Source: Symbiodinium natans (lineage: Eukaryota > Sar > Dinophyceae > Suessiales > Symbiodiniaceae). From it: 64,000 bases of DNA. Where the stretch lies: contig CAJNDS010002745.1 in assembly GCA_905221605.1 (NCBI GenBank), forward strand, positions 608,501-672,500, given 5' to 3'. The notes below the pieces were generated by a model that was not told the DNA's origin, ran no database searches, and saw nothing but the letters and a program-made list of their open reading frames with translations. The position numbers and the translations under genes are program-made. Shown piece by piece: positions 50,245-58,491 of this stretch; the first letter of the stretch is position 1, and the number at the start of each line of letters is the position of its first letter.

Positions 50245-50371
50245 CTCAGGTTTCGGGTCTAGGGTCTAGGGTCTAGGGTTTAGGGTCTCGGGTTCAGGGT
50301 TCCTATTTGTGGTTTCGGGGATCTGGTGACGAGCTTGGTGACGAAGATTTCGCCTCCACCTCTACAACCTT

Positions 50372-50477
50372 GCCTGGCCAACACCCTAAAACAAGGCTCT
50401 CAAAGGTATTTAGGGTTTCGGGTTTAGGGTTTGGGCTTAAGCCTGGCCTCAACCCTAGAACAAGGCTCTCTAAGGTA
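50372..50477. repeat. Imperfect 36-bp direct repeat around a short telomeric block
   Basis: 'tgcctggccaacaccctaaa' onward (50372-50407) and 'gcctggcctcaaccctagaa' onward (50441-50477) share about 36 bp with a few mismatches, including 'acaaggctctc.aaggta'. About 30 bp of TTTAGGG variants lie between. A neighbouring minus-strand stretch (about 50315-50365) reads 'EAKSSSPSSSPDP' and may be an additional small exon. Confidence 0.6.
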
Positions 50478-50638
50478 CCCAGAAAGGACAACGACCTCGA
50501 GAATTACCCGCAAACCCTAAAGTACATCCGAATCCAAGCCCCCCTAAAACGCAAGCCCTTTAAACCCTAAACCCCAAAACCTGTAGCCCTAAAACCCTAA
50601 ACCCTAAAATCCTAAACCCTAAACCCTAAACCCCAAAC

Positions 50639-50724
50639 TGGAGCGAGATGCGGAGTTGGAGCGCACCCGCGTGACGCCGACGCCGGGGATGAAGGAGGAG
50701 TTGGGGCTTCCCATGTCCTTGAAG
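50639..50724 (-). CDS. Exon-like island, Ser/Val-rich
   Basis: The minus strand reads 28 codons plus partial codons at each end: 'FKDMGSPNSSFIPGVGVTR' then a Ser/Arg tail. The acceptor is CCCAACAG and the donor is CCA followed by GTTTGGGG. Splicing from the island at 51429-51527 keeps the reading frame (TG + C). A plus-strand reading is also open, so strand rests on composition and splice fit. Confidence 0.45.
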
Positions 50725-51428
50725 CTGTTGGGCTTCGGGTTTAGGTTTAGGGTTTAGGGTTTAGGGTTTAGGGTTTAGGGTTTAGGGTTTAGGGTTTAGG
50801 GTTTAGGGTTTAGGGTTTAGGGTTTATGGTTTATGGTTTTGGGTTCTTATCCCAAACCTGGGGACTGGGGGTGACGATAGGGTTATAAGTCTTACTGCCT
50901 TCCCTGAGAATTCCCCCGACTAAAGTTAGTAGAGCAAGAGGGCCTCTACTGGTGTGAGTGTGTATTATACTATGTTTACATATTACACACATATTTGTGT
51001 GTGGAAAGACACCTTTTGAAACCCTAAACCCTAAACCCTAAACCGTTTTAGGGAACCTTCCTAAGTGCTCGACTCTACGGCCGACCAACTTTACCACGTA
51101 CGACCCTTGATACCGTTTAATCTAAGATAAACTCAGCAAGCACTGCAACCCCCCATGTCGGGTTTAGGGTTTAGGGTTTAGAGTTTAGGGTTTAGGGTTT
51201 AGGGATCCCTAAACCCTAAACCCGAAACCCTGTAGCCCTAGACTCCCAACCCCAACCCCCAGCCTGAACCTCAAACCGGATGGGCAAAACCCCTACACCC
51301 TAAACCCCGAACCTAAACCCCCAGACATCCCTGAAACTCGAGAGTCCCTAACCAGTCAAAAAAAAAACAACCCCAAAACTCCTAGCTCTAGACCCTAAAC
51401 CCTAAACCCGAACCCTAAACCCCGAAAC
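50725..51428. repeat. TTTAGGG array, unique spacer, decayed CCCTAAA
   Basis: 50742-50827 is a clean TTTAGGG array. 50870-50960 has one end of family C (ataagtcttactgcct ... aaagttagtagagcaag), 50965-51000 AT/GT-rich sequence. 51220-51420 is decayed C-strand repeat. In the exon model this whole span is an intron with inverted telomeric ends. Confidence 0.6.
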
Positions 51429-51527
51429 CATGTGGGACAGGGTGCGCTCATAAAGTCTTCCGACAGTTCGCTGGCCTCTGAGCCGGCTTTGGCATCTGAG
51501 CCAGCGATGCCAGATCCCGAGCCCGAC
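51429..51527 (-). CDS. Exon-like island, Gly/Ser/Glu-rich
   Basis: The minus strand reads 32 codons: 'SGIAGSDAKAGSEASELSED' then 'FMSAPCPT', a low-complexity hydrophilic linker typical of eukaryotic disordered regions. The acceptor is AACCAGTCAG and the donor CATG followed by GTTTCGGGG. The plus strand is also open, so strand is a judgement. Confidence 0.45.
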
Positions 51528-53224
51528 CTGACTGGTTCTGGGCTTGGGGTTTAGGGTTTAGGGTTTAGGGTTTAGGGTTTAGGGTCTAGGGTTTAGGGTT
51601 TATGGTTCAGGGTTTAGGGGGGTTTGGGGCGCAGGATTTGAGGTTTAGGGCGTTAAGGTGGCGTAGGGTTGAGGCTTGATGGCTCACGTTGCGGGAGTTC
51701 GGCTGACTTGAGTTTAGGGTTTAGTGTTTAGGGTTCCGGCATTTAGGGTTTAGGGTTTAGGGTGTAGTGTTTAGGGTTTAGGGTGTAGTGTTTAGGGCTT
51801 AGGGTGTAGTGTTTAGGGTTGCGGCATTTAGGGTTTAGGGTTTAGGGTGTAGTGTTTAGGGTTTAGGGTTTAGGGTTTAGGGTTTAGGGTTTAGGGTTTA
51901 GGGTTTAGGGTTTGGAGTTTAGGGGTTTTAGGGTTTTGGGGTTTAGGGTGTTTGTTCTTTGTCTCACAACAGCCCCGAAGCTTGTTTCCAGAAGCCCCAA
52001 ACCCTAAACCCTAGGGTCTAAACCCCAAACCCCGAACCCCAAACCCTAAATCCTACCCCTCCAGGCCTGTTGTGGGGCTCGGGCTCTGCGTGCCGTGCCT
52101 CCTTCTGCTTGCCTGCAGGGTGGCAACCGTAACACCCTAACCATCCCTGCCTTATACGAGCTCGAAAATACGAGCCAATGCAAGGCTTGCGAACCAAATG
52201 CAAACGAATCAAACCCCAAACAAATCCCAAACCTTGAGCCATCAACCCCTGAACCCTAAACTGCTAACCCCCCGAGCCCTCAACCCTCAGCCCCTAAGGC
52301 CTTCACCCCGAACCCCCTCAACCCTAGCCCCTAACCGTCTAACCCTCTAAACCCCTACTCGCTCAACCGTAATGTTGGACTTGACTAAAGGTAGGCGCCA
52401 TTTTGCCCGATAAGTTATAGAGGCACCCCCATTGATGAAGGCTACCCGCAATTACGCGCGAAGTTCGCGGCCCAGGGATGACGGGTGGCCGGGGAGCCAA
52501 CAACTAGCTTTGAGTAAGAAAGTCTGGAATTTTCTGGTGTGCGGCTTCATTTAAAATCCCTTTTAAGGGTTTAGGGTTTAGGGTTTAGGTTTCATTGCGA
52601 AACAGGACCCCAAACCATTTCCTAAGGGAGTCGTAGCCCACGAGGAGTAGCCGGTTGCCCGCATTAGCCCGCAGCCCCCCTGGCCGGGGAGCCACAAAGC
52701 CTGGAAAGCTTAGACCCTCAGGCCACAAGGCTTCCTCTCAATCCTCGACCCCTACCCGCCCGACTCCCAGACCCCAACCCAGAGGGTTTAGGGTTTAGGG
52801 TTTAGGGTTCAGGGTTTAGGGTTTTAGAATCAAAAATTGTTGGGGGGGGGGGGGGGGACCCCTGGGTCCCTTGGCCCAGACAGTTCCCTACGCAAAAAAC
52901 CTAACAAGGGTCCTCGCAAGTCTCGAAAACTCTTGGCGCCGGAAGCTGCTGCCTGCTGGATTCTAACCTAAGTGCCCTCTTGGGCTTAAGGTTTAGGGTT
53001 TAGGGTTTAGGGTTTAGGGTTTGGGCTGGCTCCGGTTTGGTTTCGCCGCAAGGTGTGCTTGGGTGGCCTCAGGGGTGGGCATGTCTTCACACTATTGCGT
53101 TCAGCTGACCAATGCTACACCCTAAACCCTAGACCCTAAACCCTAGACCCTAAACCCTAGACCTAAACCCTAAACCCTAAACACTAAACCCTAAACCCTA
53201 AACCCCAAACCCTAAACCCTAAAC
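51528..53224. repeat. Telomeric fields with higher-order units, and unique sequence
   Basis: 51540-51935 is TTTAGGG, including a higher-order pattern in which 'ggtgtagtgtttaggg' recurs about five times (51710-51860). 52030-52340 is decayed CCCTAAA around a unique island. 52375-52560 is repeat-free; 52620-52760 is GC-rich and undecided. G tract at 52842-52857. 53100-53224 is CCCTAAA with variants. No gene is called. Confidence 0.6.
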
Positions 53225-53329
53225 CTTTAGAAGGAGTCGAATGCCTTTGGAGTCTTTGGAGTCTTTGGAGGAGCCGCGCGTGCCGCTTCGACTCGCCGAG
53301 CCCTCCAGGCCTTCCTCCTTTCGGGCGTC
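53225..53329 (-). CDS. Exon-like island with KDS repeats
   Basis: The minus strand reads 35 codons: 'RKEEGLEGSASRSGTRGSS' followed by KDSKDSK. It ends CTAAAG directly before GTTTAGGG, a canonical-looking AG|GT donor formed by the telomeric repeat. AG acceptors precede it (CCCGAG). The DNA under KDSKDSK is a 9-bp direct repeat. Confidence 0.5.
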
Positions 53330-54428
53330 TCGGGTTAGGAGTTTAGGGTTTAGGGCTAGGGTTTAGGGCTGGGGTTTAGGGTTTCGGGGTTTAGGGCTAG
53401 GGTTTAGGGGATTTGTTTTTTTGTTTTTTGGGGCCGGGGGGCGGGGGGGGGGTTCGGGTTTAGGGGTTTCGGGTTTGAGGTTTAGGGGTTTAGGTGTTTA
53501 GGGTGTTCGGGTGTTAGGGGTGCTAGGGTGTTAAGGTTTAGGAGCTTAGGAGTTTAGGTGTTTAGGGTGTTTAGGGTGTTAGGGTGTTGGGGTGCTAGGG
53601 TGTTGAGGTTTCGGGTTTAGGTACTAGGGTTTAGGGTGTAGGGTTGGGGTGTTTAGGGGTTAGCGTTTTAGGGCTCATGGGTTTAGGGTTTGGGGTTCTT
53701 AGGGTGGTGTTAGGGCACCGTTAGGTTTTCACGTGTTTAGGGTGGCTAGGTCCGAGCTCAGGGTGGCTTTGCGTTTGTTTGAGGGTGTTTTTTCTTGGGT
53801 TGTTATCCCTATGGAGGACTGTTAGTATAATTATAAGGCGAAACATCCCAATGTTTATGTTTGTTTAAAGGTGTCTGGGGTGTTCAGGGCGAGGTTTAAT
53901 GGTGCTCCTCAAGAATGAAGCATAGTTCCTTTGTTCCAGTGTAATCGAAACACGAACCCAACGCCCCCTCCCCTAAAACAAAAAAACAACAAACAGAAAG
54001 CACACGAAAAAAAAATGCAAAAGTCGATAGTATAAAAAGCAAATAAAGGAAAACCAAAGAAACAACAATAAAAACAAAAAAAAAAAAAAAAAAAAACGAA
54101 AGAAATGCGAGTGTTAGCCGGCCATGCCAGGGATGTTGCCCGGGCCTCGTAGGGTCTTCATGGCCCCCTAGGGGGTTGAAGGTAGCCCATGGAGAGCTCG
54201 AAAACTCTGCAAGCTTAGGGTTTGGGTTTAGGGTTTAGGGTTTCGGGTTTATGGTTTAGGTTTTAGGGTTTAGGGTTTAGGGTTTAGGGTTTAGGGTTTA
54301 GGGTTTAGGGTTTAGGGTTTAGGGTTTAGGGTTTAGGGTTTAGGGTTTAGGGTTTAGGGTTTAGGGTTTAGGGTTTAGGGTTTAGAGTCCTGCGCATGCT
54401 GGCAGCCCTGGACCCTAAGCCCCAAACT
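53330..54428. repeat. Mutated TTTAGGG, family A remnant, A-rich block
   Basis: 53335-53770 is heavily mutated G-strand repeat. 53795-53851 is a family A copy with an internal deletion (ttgggttgttatcccta ... gcgaaacatcccaa). 53950-54105 is strikingly A-rich on the plus strand, including a run of more than 20 A. 54220-54388 is a long TTTAGGG array. No gene is supportable. Confidence 0.65.
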
Positions 54429-54533
54429 TTGGGATGTTCCCCCTTATACTACCAGTCCTTCATAGGGATTCTACTAGGGGGTACTGTAGTCTCTTAAGGA
54501 CTGTTACTGTTTGTGTATGGAGCAACATCCCAA
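54429..54533. mobile_element. MITE-like family A, complete copy
   Basis: It starts TTGGGATGTTCCCCCTTATA and ends 'tatggagcaacatcccaa'. The right arm is more diverged than in other copies. Confidence 0.8.
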
Positions 54534-54552
54534 TCTAAACCTAAACCCTTCA

Positions 54553-54630
54553 ACCCGCGCCAGCCTCTGCCACCTCCTCAGCACTACCCTCGCCTTTCTT
54601 GCTGCCAGCAGCCTCGTGTTGAATGAAAAG
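54553..54630 (-). CDS. Exon-like island, Glu/Ala/Gly-rich
   Basis: The minus strand reads 26 codons, including 'EAAGSKKGEGSAEEVAEAG', then TGA at 54550. AG acceptors occur upstream (CACGAG). GCGGGTTGAAGGGTTTAGG follows, so a donor just before the stop is possible. Acidic/lysine-rich composition resembles the islands at 55049 and 58152. Confidence 0.45.
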
Positions 54631-54815
54631 CCCAAGCTTCTTTTTTGCGTTGAGGGTTTTAGGCTTTTAGATCGACCGGAGAGGGTGCTTGTGTACTGCC
54701 CAATCGAAATACCGGGTACTCAGAAGGCGAAAAAGTCCTCTTTCCTGCCCTTCAAACCTTAAACCCTAAACCCTAAACCCTAAACCCTAAACCCTAAACC
54801 CTAAACCCTAAACCC

Positions 54816-54872
54816 AATAGAAGTGTATTTAGCATCGGCTTCTTGCTTCGAAGCAGGTGTTTTGGGACGCTG
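54816..54872 (-). CDS. Exon-like island, Lys/Pro-rich
   Basis: The minus strand reads 19 codons, 'RPKTPASKQEADAKYTS'. It follows CCTCAG (acceptor) and ends ATTG before GGTTTAGGG. The flanks are CCCTAAA on the left and decayed C-strand repeat on the right. Confidence 0.45.
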
Positions 54873-55048
54873 AGGCCCAAACACGGAACCCTAAACCCTG
54901 AGGACCTACCTTAGATCCTCAACACTCAACCCCAAAGGTTTAGGGTGCAGGGTTGGGGGCCAAAAGGCTCCTTATAGTAAACCCTAAACCCTAAACCCTA
55001 AACCCTAAACCCTAAACCCTAAACCCTAAACCCTAAACCCTAAACCCT
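54873..55048. repeat. CCCTAAA array with short unique lead
   Basis: 54980-55046 is a clean array. 54890-54970 is short mixed sequence. In the exon model this is an intron on the minus strand. Confidence 0.6.
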
Positions 55049-55117
55049 TCGGTGAAGAGAAGCGGACGCCTCTTTCTTTGGCGCGGGTGTCGTACTTGGC
55101 ACCTTCGGGGCTCCAAC
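55049..55117 (-). CDS. Exon-like island, Pro/Ala/Lys-rich
   Basis: The minus strand reads 23 codons, 'GAPKVPSTTPAPKKEASAS'. It ends CCGAAG before GGTTTAGGG. The composition matches the neighbouring minus-strand islands, suggesting one long disordered protein. Confidence 0.45.
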
Positions 55118-55607
55118 GCCGGAAACCCTAAACCCTAAACCCTAAACCCTAAATTCCTAAATCCCCGAAAACCCTGGAACCCTGAATACCCTCCGGAAAT
55201 CCTGAAAAACCCACTGAAGCCTTAACCCTACACCGTGAAACCCAACCCTGGGGCCCCTCAGCCTGGGCTAATTTGGGCTTATGAGGTTTAGGGTTTAGGG
55301 TTTAGGGTTTAGGGTTCAGGGTTCACTGAGCTGTGCTTTAAACCCGTTGAAAGCAATTTATGAATAGGTTCTCTTATACGGAAAGAAGGGAACTTCAAAA
55401 AATCAAAGCACGAACCAGCTTAGGGCTTAGGGGTAATGAGCAGAGCATGGGGTGTGGCGGTCTCCTTTAGGTTGACGAACTAGGAATGAAAAGAAGGGCC
55501 CTAATTACACCCTAAACCCTAAACCCTAAACTCAAAACCCTAAACCCTAAACACTAAACCCTAAACCCTAAACCTCTCTTTCATGTATAATTTAAATGTT
55601 AATGAGT
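55118..55607. repeat. CCCTAAA, TTTAGGG and unique spacer
   Basis: CCCTAAA lies at 55124-55152 and 55508-55575, TTTAGGG at 55285-55322. 55330-55500 is single-copy without a gene. Confidence 0.6.
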
Positions 55608-55810
55608 TGCTGGGCAAGGTCATTTTTTTTACTGGGCAAGGTCATGTTTTTTCTTACTGGGCAAGTTTTTTTTTTTTTTTTACTGGGCAGGGTCATTCTT
55701 TACTGGGCAAGGTCATTTGTTAACAGGGCAAGGTCATTTTTTTACTGGGCAAGGTTGTTTTTTTACTGGGCAAGGACATTTTTTGCTGGGCAAGGTCGTT
55801 CTATAAGTGG
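55608..55810 (+). repeat. Tandem 'actgggcaaggtcat + T-run' array
   Basis: About nine copies of a unit made of 'actgggcaaggtcat' and a variable T tract (up to about 17 T) give periods near 23-30 bp. The plus-strand open frame across it only translates the repeat. It is unrelated to the telomeric heptamers around it. Confidence 0.85.
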
Positions 55811-56677
55811 AAAATTTTCTCAATGTTGTTGGATTCTTTGGGCGGGTGGGTATTTTCGTGGAGTATTTGCTTGACTAGTGAATACTTGTACTTGAGATGC
55901 TGAACCCTAAACCCTAAGCCCTAAAGCCTAAAGCCTAAAGCCTAAAGCCTAAACCCTAAACCCTAAACCCTAAACCCGAACCTTCGACCTGAAGGCGTCG
56001 ATGTTGATCTGTGATCAGTTGAAACTCCAGGCCCTTGGATCTTCCTAAGCCTCAGCACTCTACTCTCTAAACCACACACTTCCACCATGCAAAATCCATA
56101 CATATATATATATATACACACAAGCGATGAGTTTGATTCGATCATGCAGGTGACAACTCGCCAGGCACTCAACTTCGGGAATGTTACAAAGGTCTAGGCT
56201 TTACTTTAGGGTGTAGGGGTTGGGGGTTTAGGGTTTAGGGCTAGGGTATTAGGGTTTAGGGTTTAGGGTTTAGGGTTTAGGGTTTAGGGTTTAGGGTTTA
56301 GGGTTTAGGGTTTAGGGTTTAGGGCTAGGGTTTTAGGGTTTACGTAGGGTTTAGGGAATCGGGGTTCAGGGGTTAGGGCTCAGGGTTGCCCAAACCCAGT
56401 CAACCCCCCCCCCCCCCCCCCAAGAAACAGGAATTCTCGGGCTTTAGGGAACTCTGGGCCGAGAAGCATATAGGGTGTAGGGTTTGGGGTTTTGGGTTGA
56501 TAAAACCCGAAACCGTACGTTGGGCTTTGCTTTTTAGATTTTAAGCGTCAAGAGGGTTTGGGGTTAGGGCCTTGGAACCCTTAACTCTGAAGCCTAAACC
56601 CTACACCCTACACCCTAAACCCTAAGCCCTAAACCCTAAACCCTAAACTCTGAACCCTAAACCCTAAACCCTAAACC
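55811..56677. repeat. Unique piece, AAGCCTA block, TTTAGGG array
   Basis: 55921-55950 is a pure AAGCCTA variant run. 55985-56200 is single-copy with an AT run. 56220-56345 is a clean TTTAGGG array, and a C tract lies near 56404-56421. 56585-56677 is CCCTAAA leading into the next island. Confidence 0.6.
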
Positions 56678-56761
56678 CTTCGCCTCCAGACGTGCCCCCG
56701 CAAGGCCCACGCCCGCGAGGCCTTTGCTGGGCATGCTGGGATCCTTGGGAGACAGGCTTGG
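56678..56761 (-). CDS. Exon-like island, unidentified protein
   Basis: The minus strand reads 28 codons: 'PSLSPKDPSMPSKGLAGVG' then 'LAGARLEAK'. It ends GCGAAG before GGTTTAGGG and is preceded by CAACCCAAG or CTCCCAAG as possible acceptors. CCCTAAA lies left and TTTAGGG right. Confidence 0.45.
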
Positions 56762-57026
56762 GTTGAAAGGGGTTTAGGGCTGGGGTTTAGGGTTTAGGGT
56801 AGGGTTCAGGGTTTAGGGTTTAGGGTTTAGGGTTTAGGGTTTAGGGTTTAGGGTTTAGGGTTTAGGGTTTAGGGTTTAGGGTTTAGGGCTGGGGTTTAGG
56901 ATCTAGGGCTTAGGGTTTAGGATTGAGGGATTTTGGGGGTAAAGGTCTAGGGGTTGAGGGTTTCGGGTTTAGGGGTTGCAGGGTATAGGGTCTTAAGGGG
57001 GGAAGAGTTTAGGGGTTGAGAGGTTT
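56762..57026. repeat. TTTAGGG array with decayed end
   Basis: 56770-56890 is mostly clean. 56891-57026 is mutated (gggttgaggg, tttcggg, ttaagg). No gene. Confidence 0.65.
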
Positions 57027-57082
57027 CAGCATCGTTCGCAAGGCAGGACAGCAAGTCCGGTCGGCCCTGTCAGGAAGCTATT
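57027..57082 (-). CDS. Exon-like piece downstream of the 57.1 kb island
   Basis: On the minus strand, skipping a short telomeric stretch (about 57083-57123) joins 'SEHK' to 'LPDRADRTCCPALRTM', in frame if the junction is CACAAG/CTTCCTGAC. The donor would be GC (AAGGCTTACC), a variant used in dinoflagellates, with acceptor AATAG. An alternative acceptor (CTGACAG) gives 'GRPDLLSCLANDAETS'. Both readings look protein-like, so the exact junction is open. Confidence 0.35.
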
Positions 57083-57123
57083 TTCAGGGTTTAGGGGTTT
57101 AGGGTTTAGGGTTTAGGGTAAGC

Positions 57124-57173
57124 CTTGTGCTCGGAGCGCGAGTCATCTTCAGGAAAACGAGGCTGGCGGTCTT
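57124..57173 (-). CDS. Coding piece left of a telomeric insertion
   Basis: The minus strand reads 'PRFPEDDSRSEHK' after the shared 11-bp sequence CTGGCGGTCTT (plus orientation, 57163-57173). This sequence recurs at 57278-57288 on the other side of a CCCTAAA array. Deleting the array and one copy fuses this piece in frame with the island at 57278-57433. Confidence 0.5.
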
Positions 57174-57277
57174 AAACCCTAAACCCTAAACCCTAAACCC
57201 TAAACCCTAAACCCTAAACCCTAAACCCTAAACCCTAAACCCTAAACCCTAAACCCTAAACCCTAAACCCCCAAACC
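57174..57277. repeat. CCCTAAA array bounded by 11-bp target duplications
   Basis: A 104-bp nearly pure array lies exactly between two copies of CTGGCGGTCTT. On the minus strand it starts GGTTTGGGGG and ends TTTAAGACCGCCAG, so the duplicated bases supply an AG at the 3' end, as introners do. The donor would be GG or require a one-base shift, which is a weakness of the intron reading. Confidence 0.8.
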
Positions 57278-57433
57278 CTGGCGGTCTTCGGAGTGAATCG
57301 CTTCGCTGCGCGCCAGCATGTGCGGGTTCACGGCATCGTGCATCCTTAAGGCTTGGGCTGCGTCGTCTTTCTCTCTGCGATGGTTGCTTCTCATTAACGG
57401 CCCTTCGGTGCGAAAGGCCGTGTGGTTTAAGCC
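57278..57433 (-). CDS. Exon-like island, largest in this series
   Basis: The minus strand reads 52 codons without a stop, including 'EGPLMRSNHRREKDDAAQAL' and 'ARSEAIHSEDRQ'. It is preceded by a CCCTAAA-oriented (minus strand) array and possible AG acceptor CACCGAAG. At its 3' end the telomeric array inserts after the 11-bp target. It is unidentified; hydrophilic and probably helical in the middle. Confidence 0.5.
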
Positions 57434-58151
57434 GGGTTTAGGGTTTAGGGTTTAGGGTTTAGGGCTAGGGTTTAGGGCTAGGGTTAAGGGCTTAGGGCCT
57501 AGGGTTTAGGGTTTAGGTTTGTTGCGGTGGTAGGGTTGAGGGGGTGGTTCAGGGTGTATGGCTTTAGTGGCGGGGGTTTCCCGGCACCTTCCAAGTACAC
57601 GTGCAAAGGGCTCCTACCAAAACAAAGCTTCCGAAAAGGGTTTAGGGTTTAGGGTTTAGGGTTCAGGGTTTAGGGTTTATGGTTCAGGGTTTAGGGTAAG
57701 CCCTACAAGTATATCGGGCCCCCAAAGTCATAAGTAGGGTTAGCACGGGGTCTAAAGTTAAGTGGCTTGCAGGTCGTATTATGGAGGCTCAATTGTTCTT
57801 TAGGCTATATAACTTCCTGAAGTAAAGTTATTAGAACTAGAAAAACCTCCACTTGCAGGGACCCTAACCCCTACACCCTAAACCCTATAAGCCCTCAGCC
57901 CGTACCACTTGTAAACCCCGAGCAATAAGGTGATTGAAGGGGGGGGGGGGGGTTGGGTTTAGGTTTGGGGTCTGGGGGTTGGGGGGTTTTGGGGGGGGCT
58001 TCTCAACTTCCGTTAGCCCTAGAGTCTGTGGTAGTTTTCCAAAAATAAGGCGTGCTTTTCATACTACGGACGCTAAAGCGACTAATAATCTGCCATGATT
58101 TCCAAACCCTCAACCCTAAACCCTAAACCCTAAACCCTAAACCGCCAACAT
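57434..58151. repeat. TTTAGGG, unique spacer, G tract, CCCTAAA
   Basis: 57436-57525 and 57640-57700 are TTTAGGG with variants. 57710-57870 is single-copy with hairpin pieces related to families C and E. 57938-57952 is a G tract. 58110-58143 is CCCTAAA next to the following island. Confidence 0.6.
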
Positions 58152-58219
58152 CTATCCGATCCCAGGCTCCACGGCGTCCTTGCCATTCTTGGTCTCCTTG
58201 GCGTCTTTTGAGTCCTTCA
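58152..58219 (-). CDS. 3' part of a Lys/Asp-rich coding segment interrupted by an insertion
   Basis: After the duplicated 11-bp sequence (TGAGTCCTTCA in plus orientation, 58209-58219) the minus strand reads 'KDSKDAKETKNGKDAVEPGI' and then Gly-TAG, the stop lying at 58154-58152. The matching 5' part is at 58426-58491. The stop may be the true C-terminus. Local Lys/Asp repeats resemble the KDS repeats at 53225-53329, so the islands could belong to related or the same protein. Confidence 0.5.
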
Positions 58220-58425
58220 GGGTTTAGGGTTTAGGGTTTCGGGTTTAGGGTTTAGGGTTTAGGGTTTAGGGTGAGGGTAGTTACATGAGCCCTTAACATG
58301 GCCCCTTACCCCCCTTAAGGCGTTCTGACATATGGGCACTTAATTCGTAGAGGGTATATAAGGGGTATATAAGGGGTCCCCTTTTAAGGGCCCATACTAA
58401 GGGACCATGGAACTACCCTAAGATC
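58220..58425. mobile_element. Introner-like insertion: TTTAGGG array plus MITE family B
   Basis: The block lies exactly between two TGAGTCCTTCA copies (58209-58219 and 58426-58436). In plus orientation it is a TTTAGGG array (58220-58272) followed by a complete family B element (58273-58425). Insert plus one copy is 217 bp, not a multiple of three, so left in place it would break the reading frame. On the minus strand a GA donor (GTGAAG|GACTCAGATC) and AG acceptor (CCTGAAG|GACTC) would splice it out precisely. GA and GC donors are known in dinoflagellates. Confidence 0.65.
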
Positions 58426-58491
58426 TGAGTCCTTCACATCCTTCGAGCTCTTCTCGCTCTCATCGATGGCTTCACTCGGCTGCGCCTGTTG
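58426..58491 (-). CDS. 5' part of the interrupted Lys/Asp-rich coding segment
   Basis: The minus strand reads 22 codons, 'QAQPSEAIDESEKSSKDVKD' with the final residues inside the 11-bp duplication. TTCAACAACAG just upstream is a good acceptor. Fused with 58152-58219 it gives a continuous hydrophilic stretch (SSKDVKDSKDAKETK). Confidence 0.5.

Noticed and set aside
52385-52410. Relic of the dinoflagellate spliced leader (gtaggcgccattttgccc)
   Set aside because: Only the CCATTTTG core and a few bases agree with the known leader; the match is too short and lacks the GGCTCAAG end.
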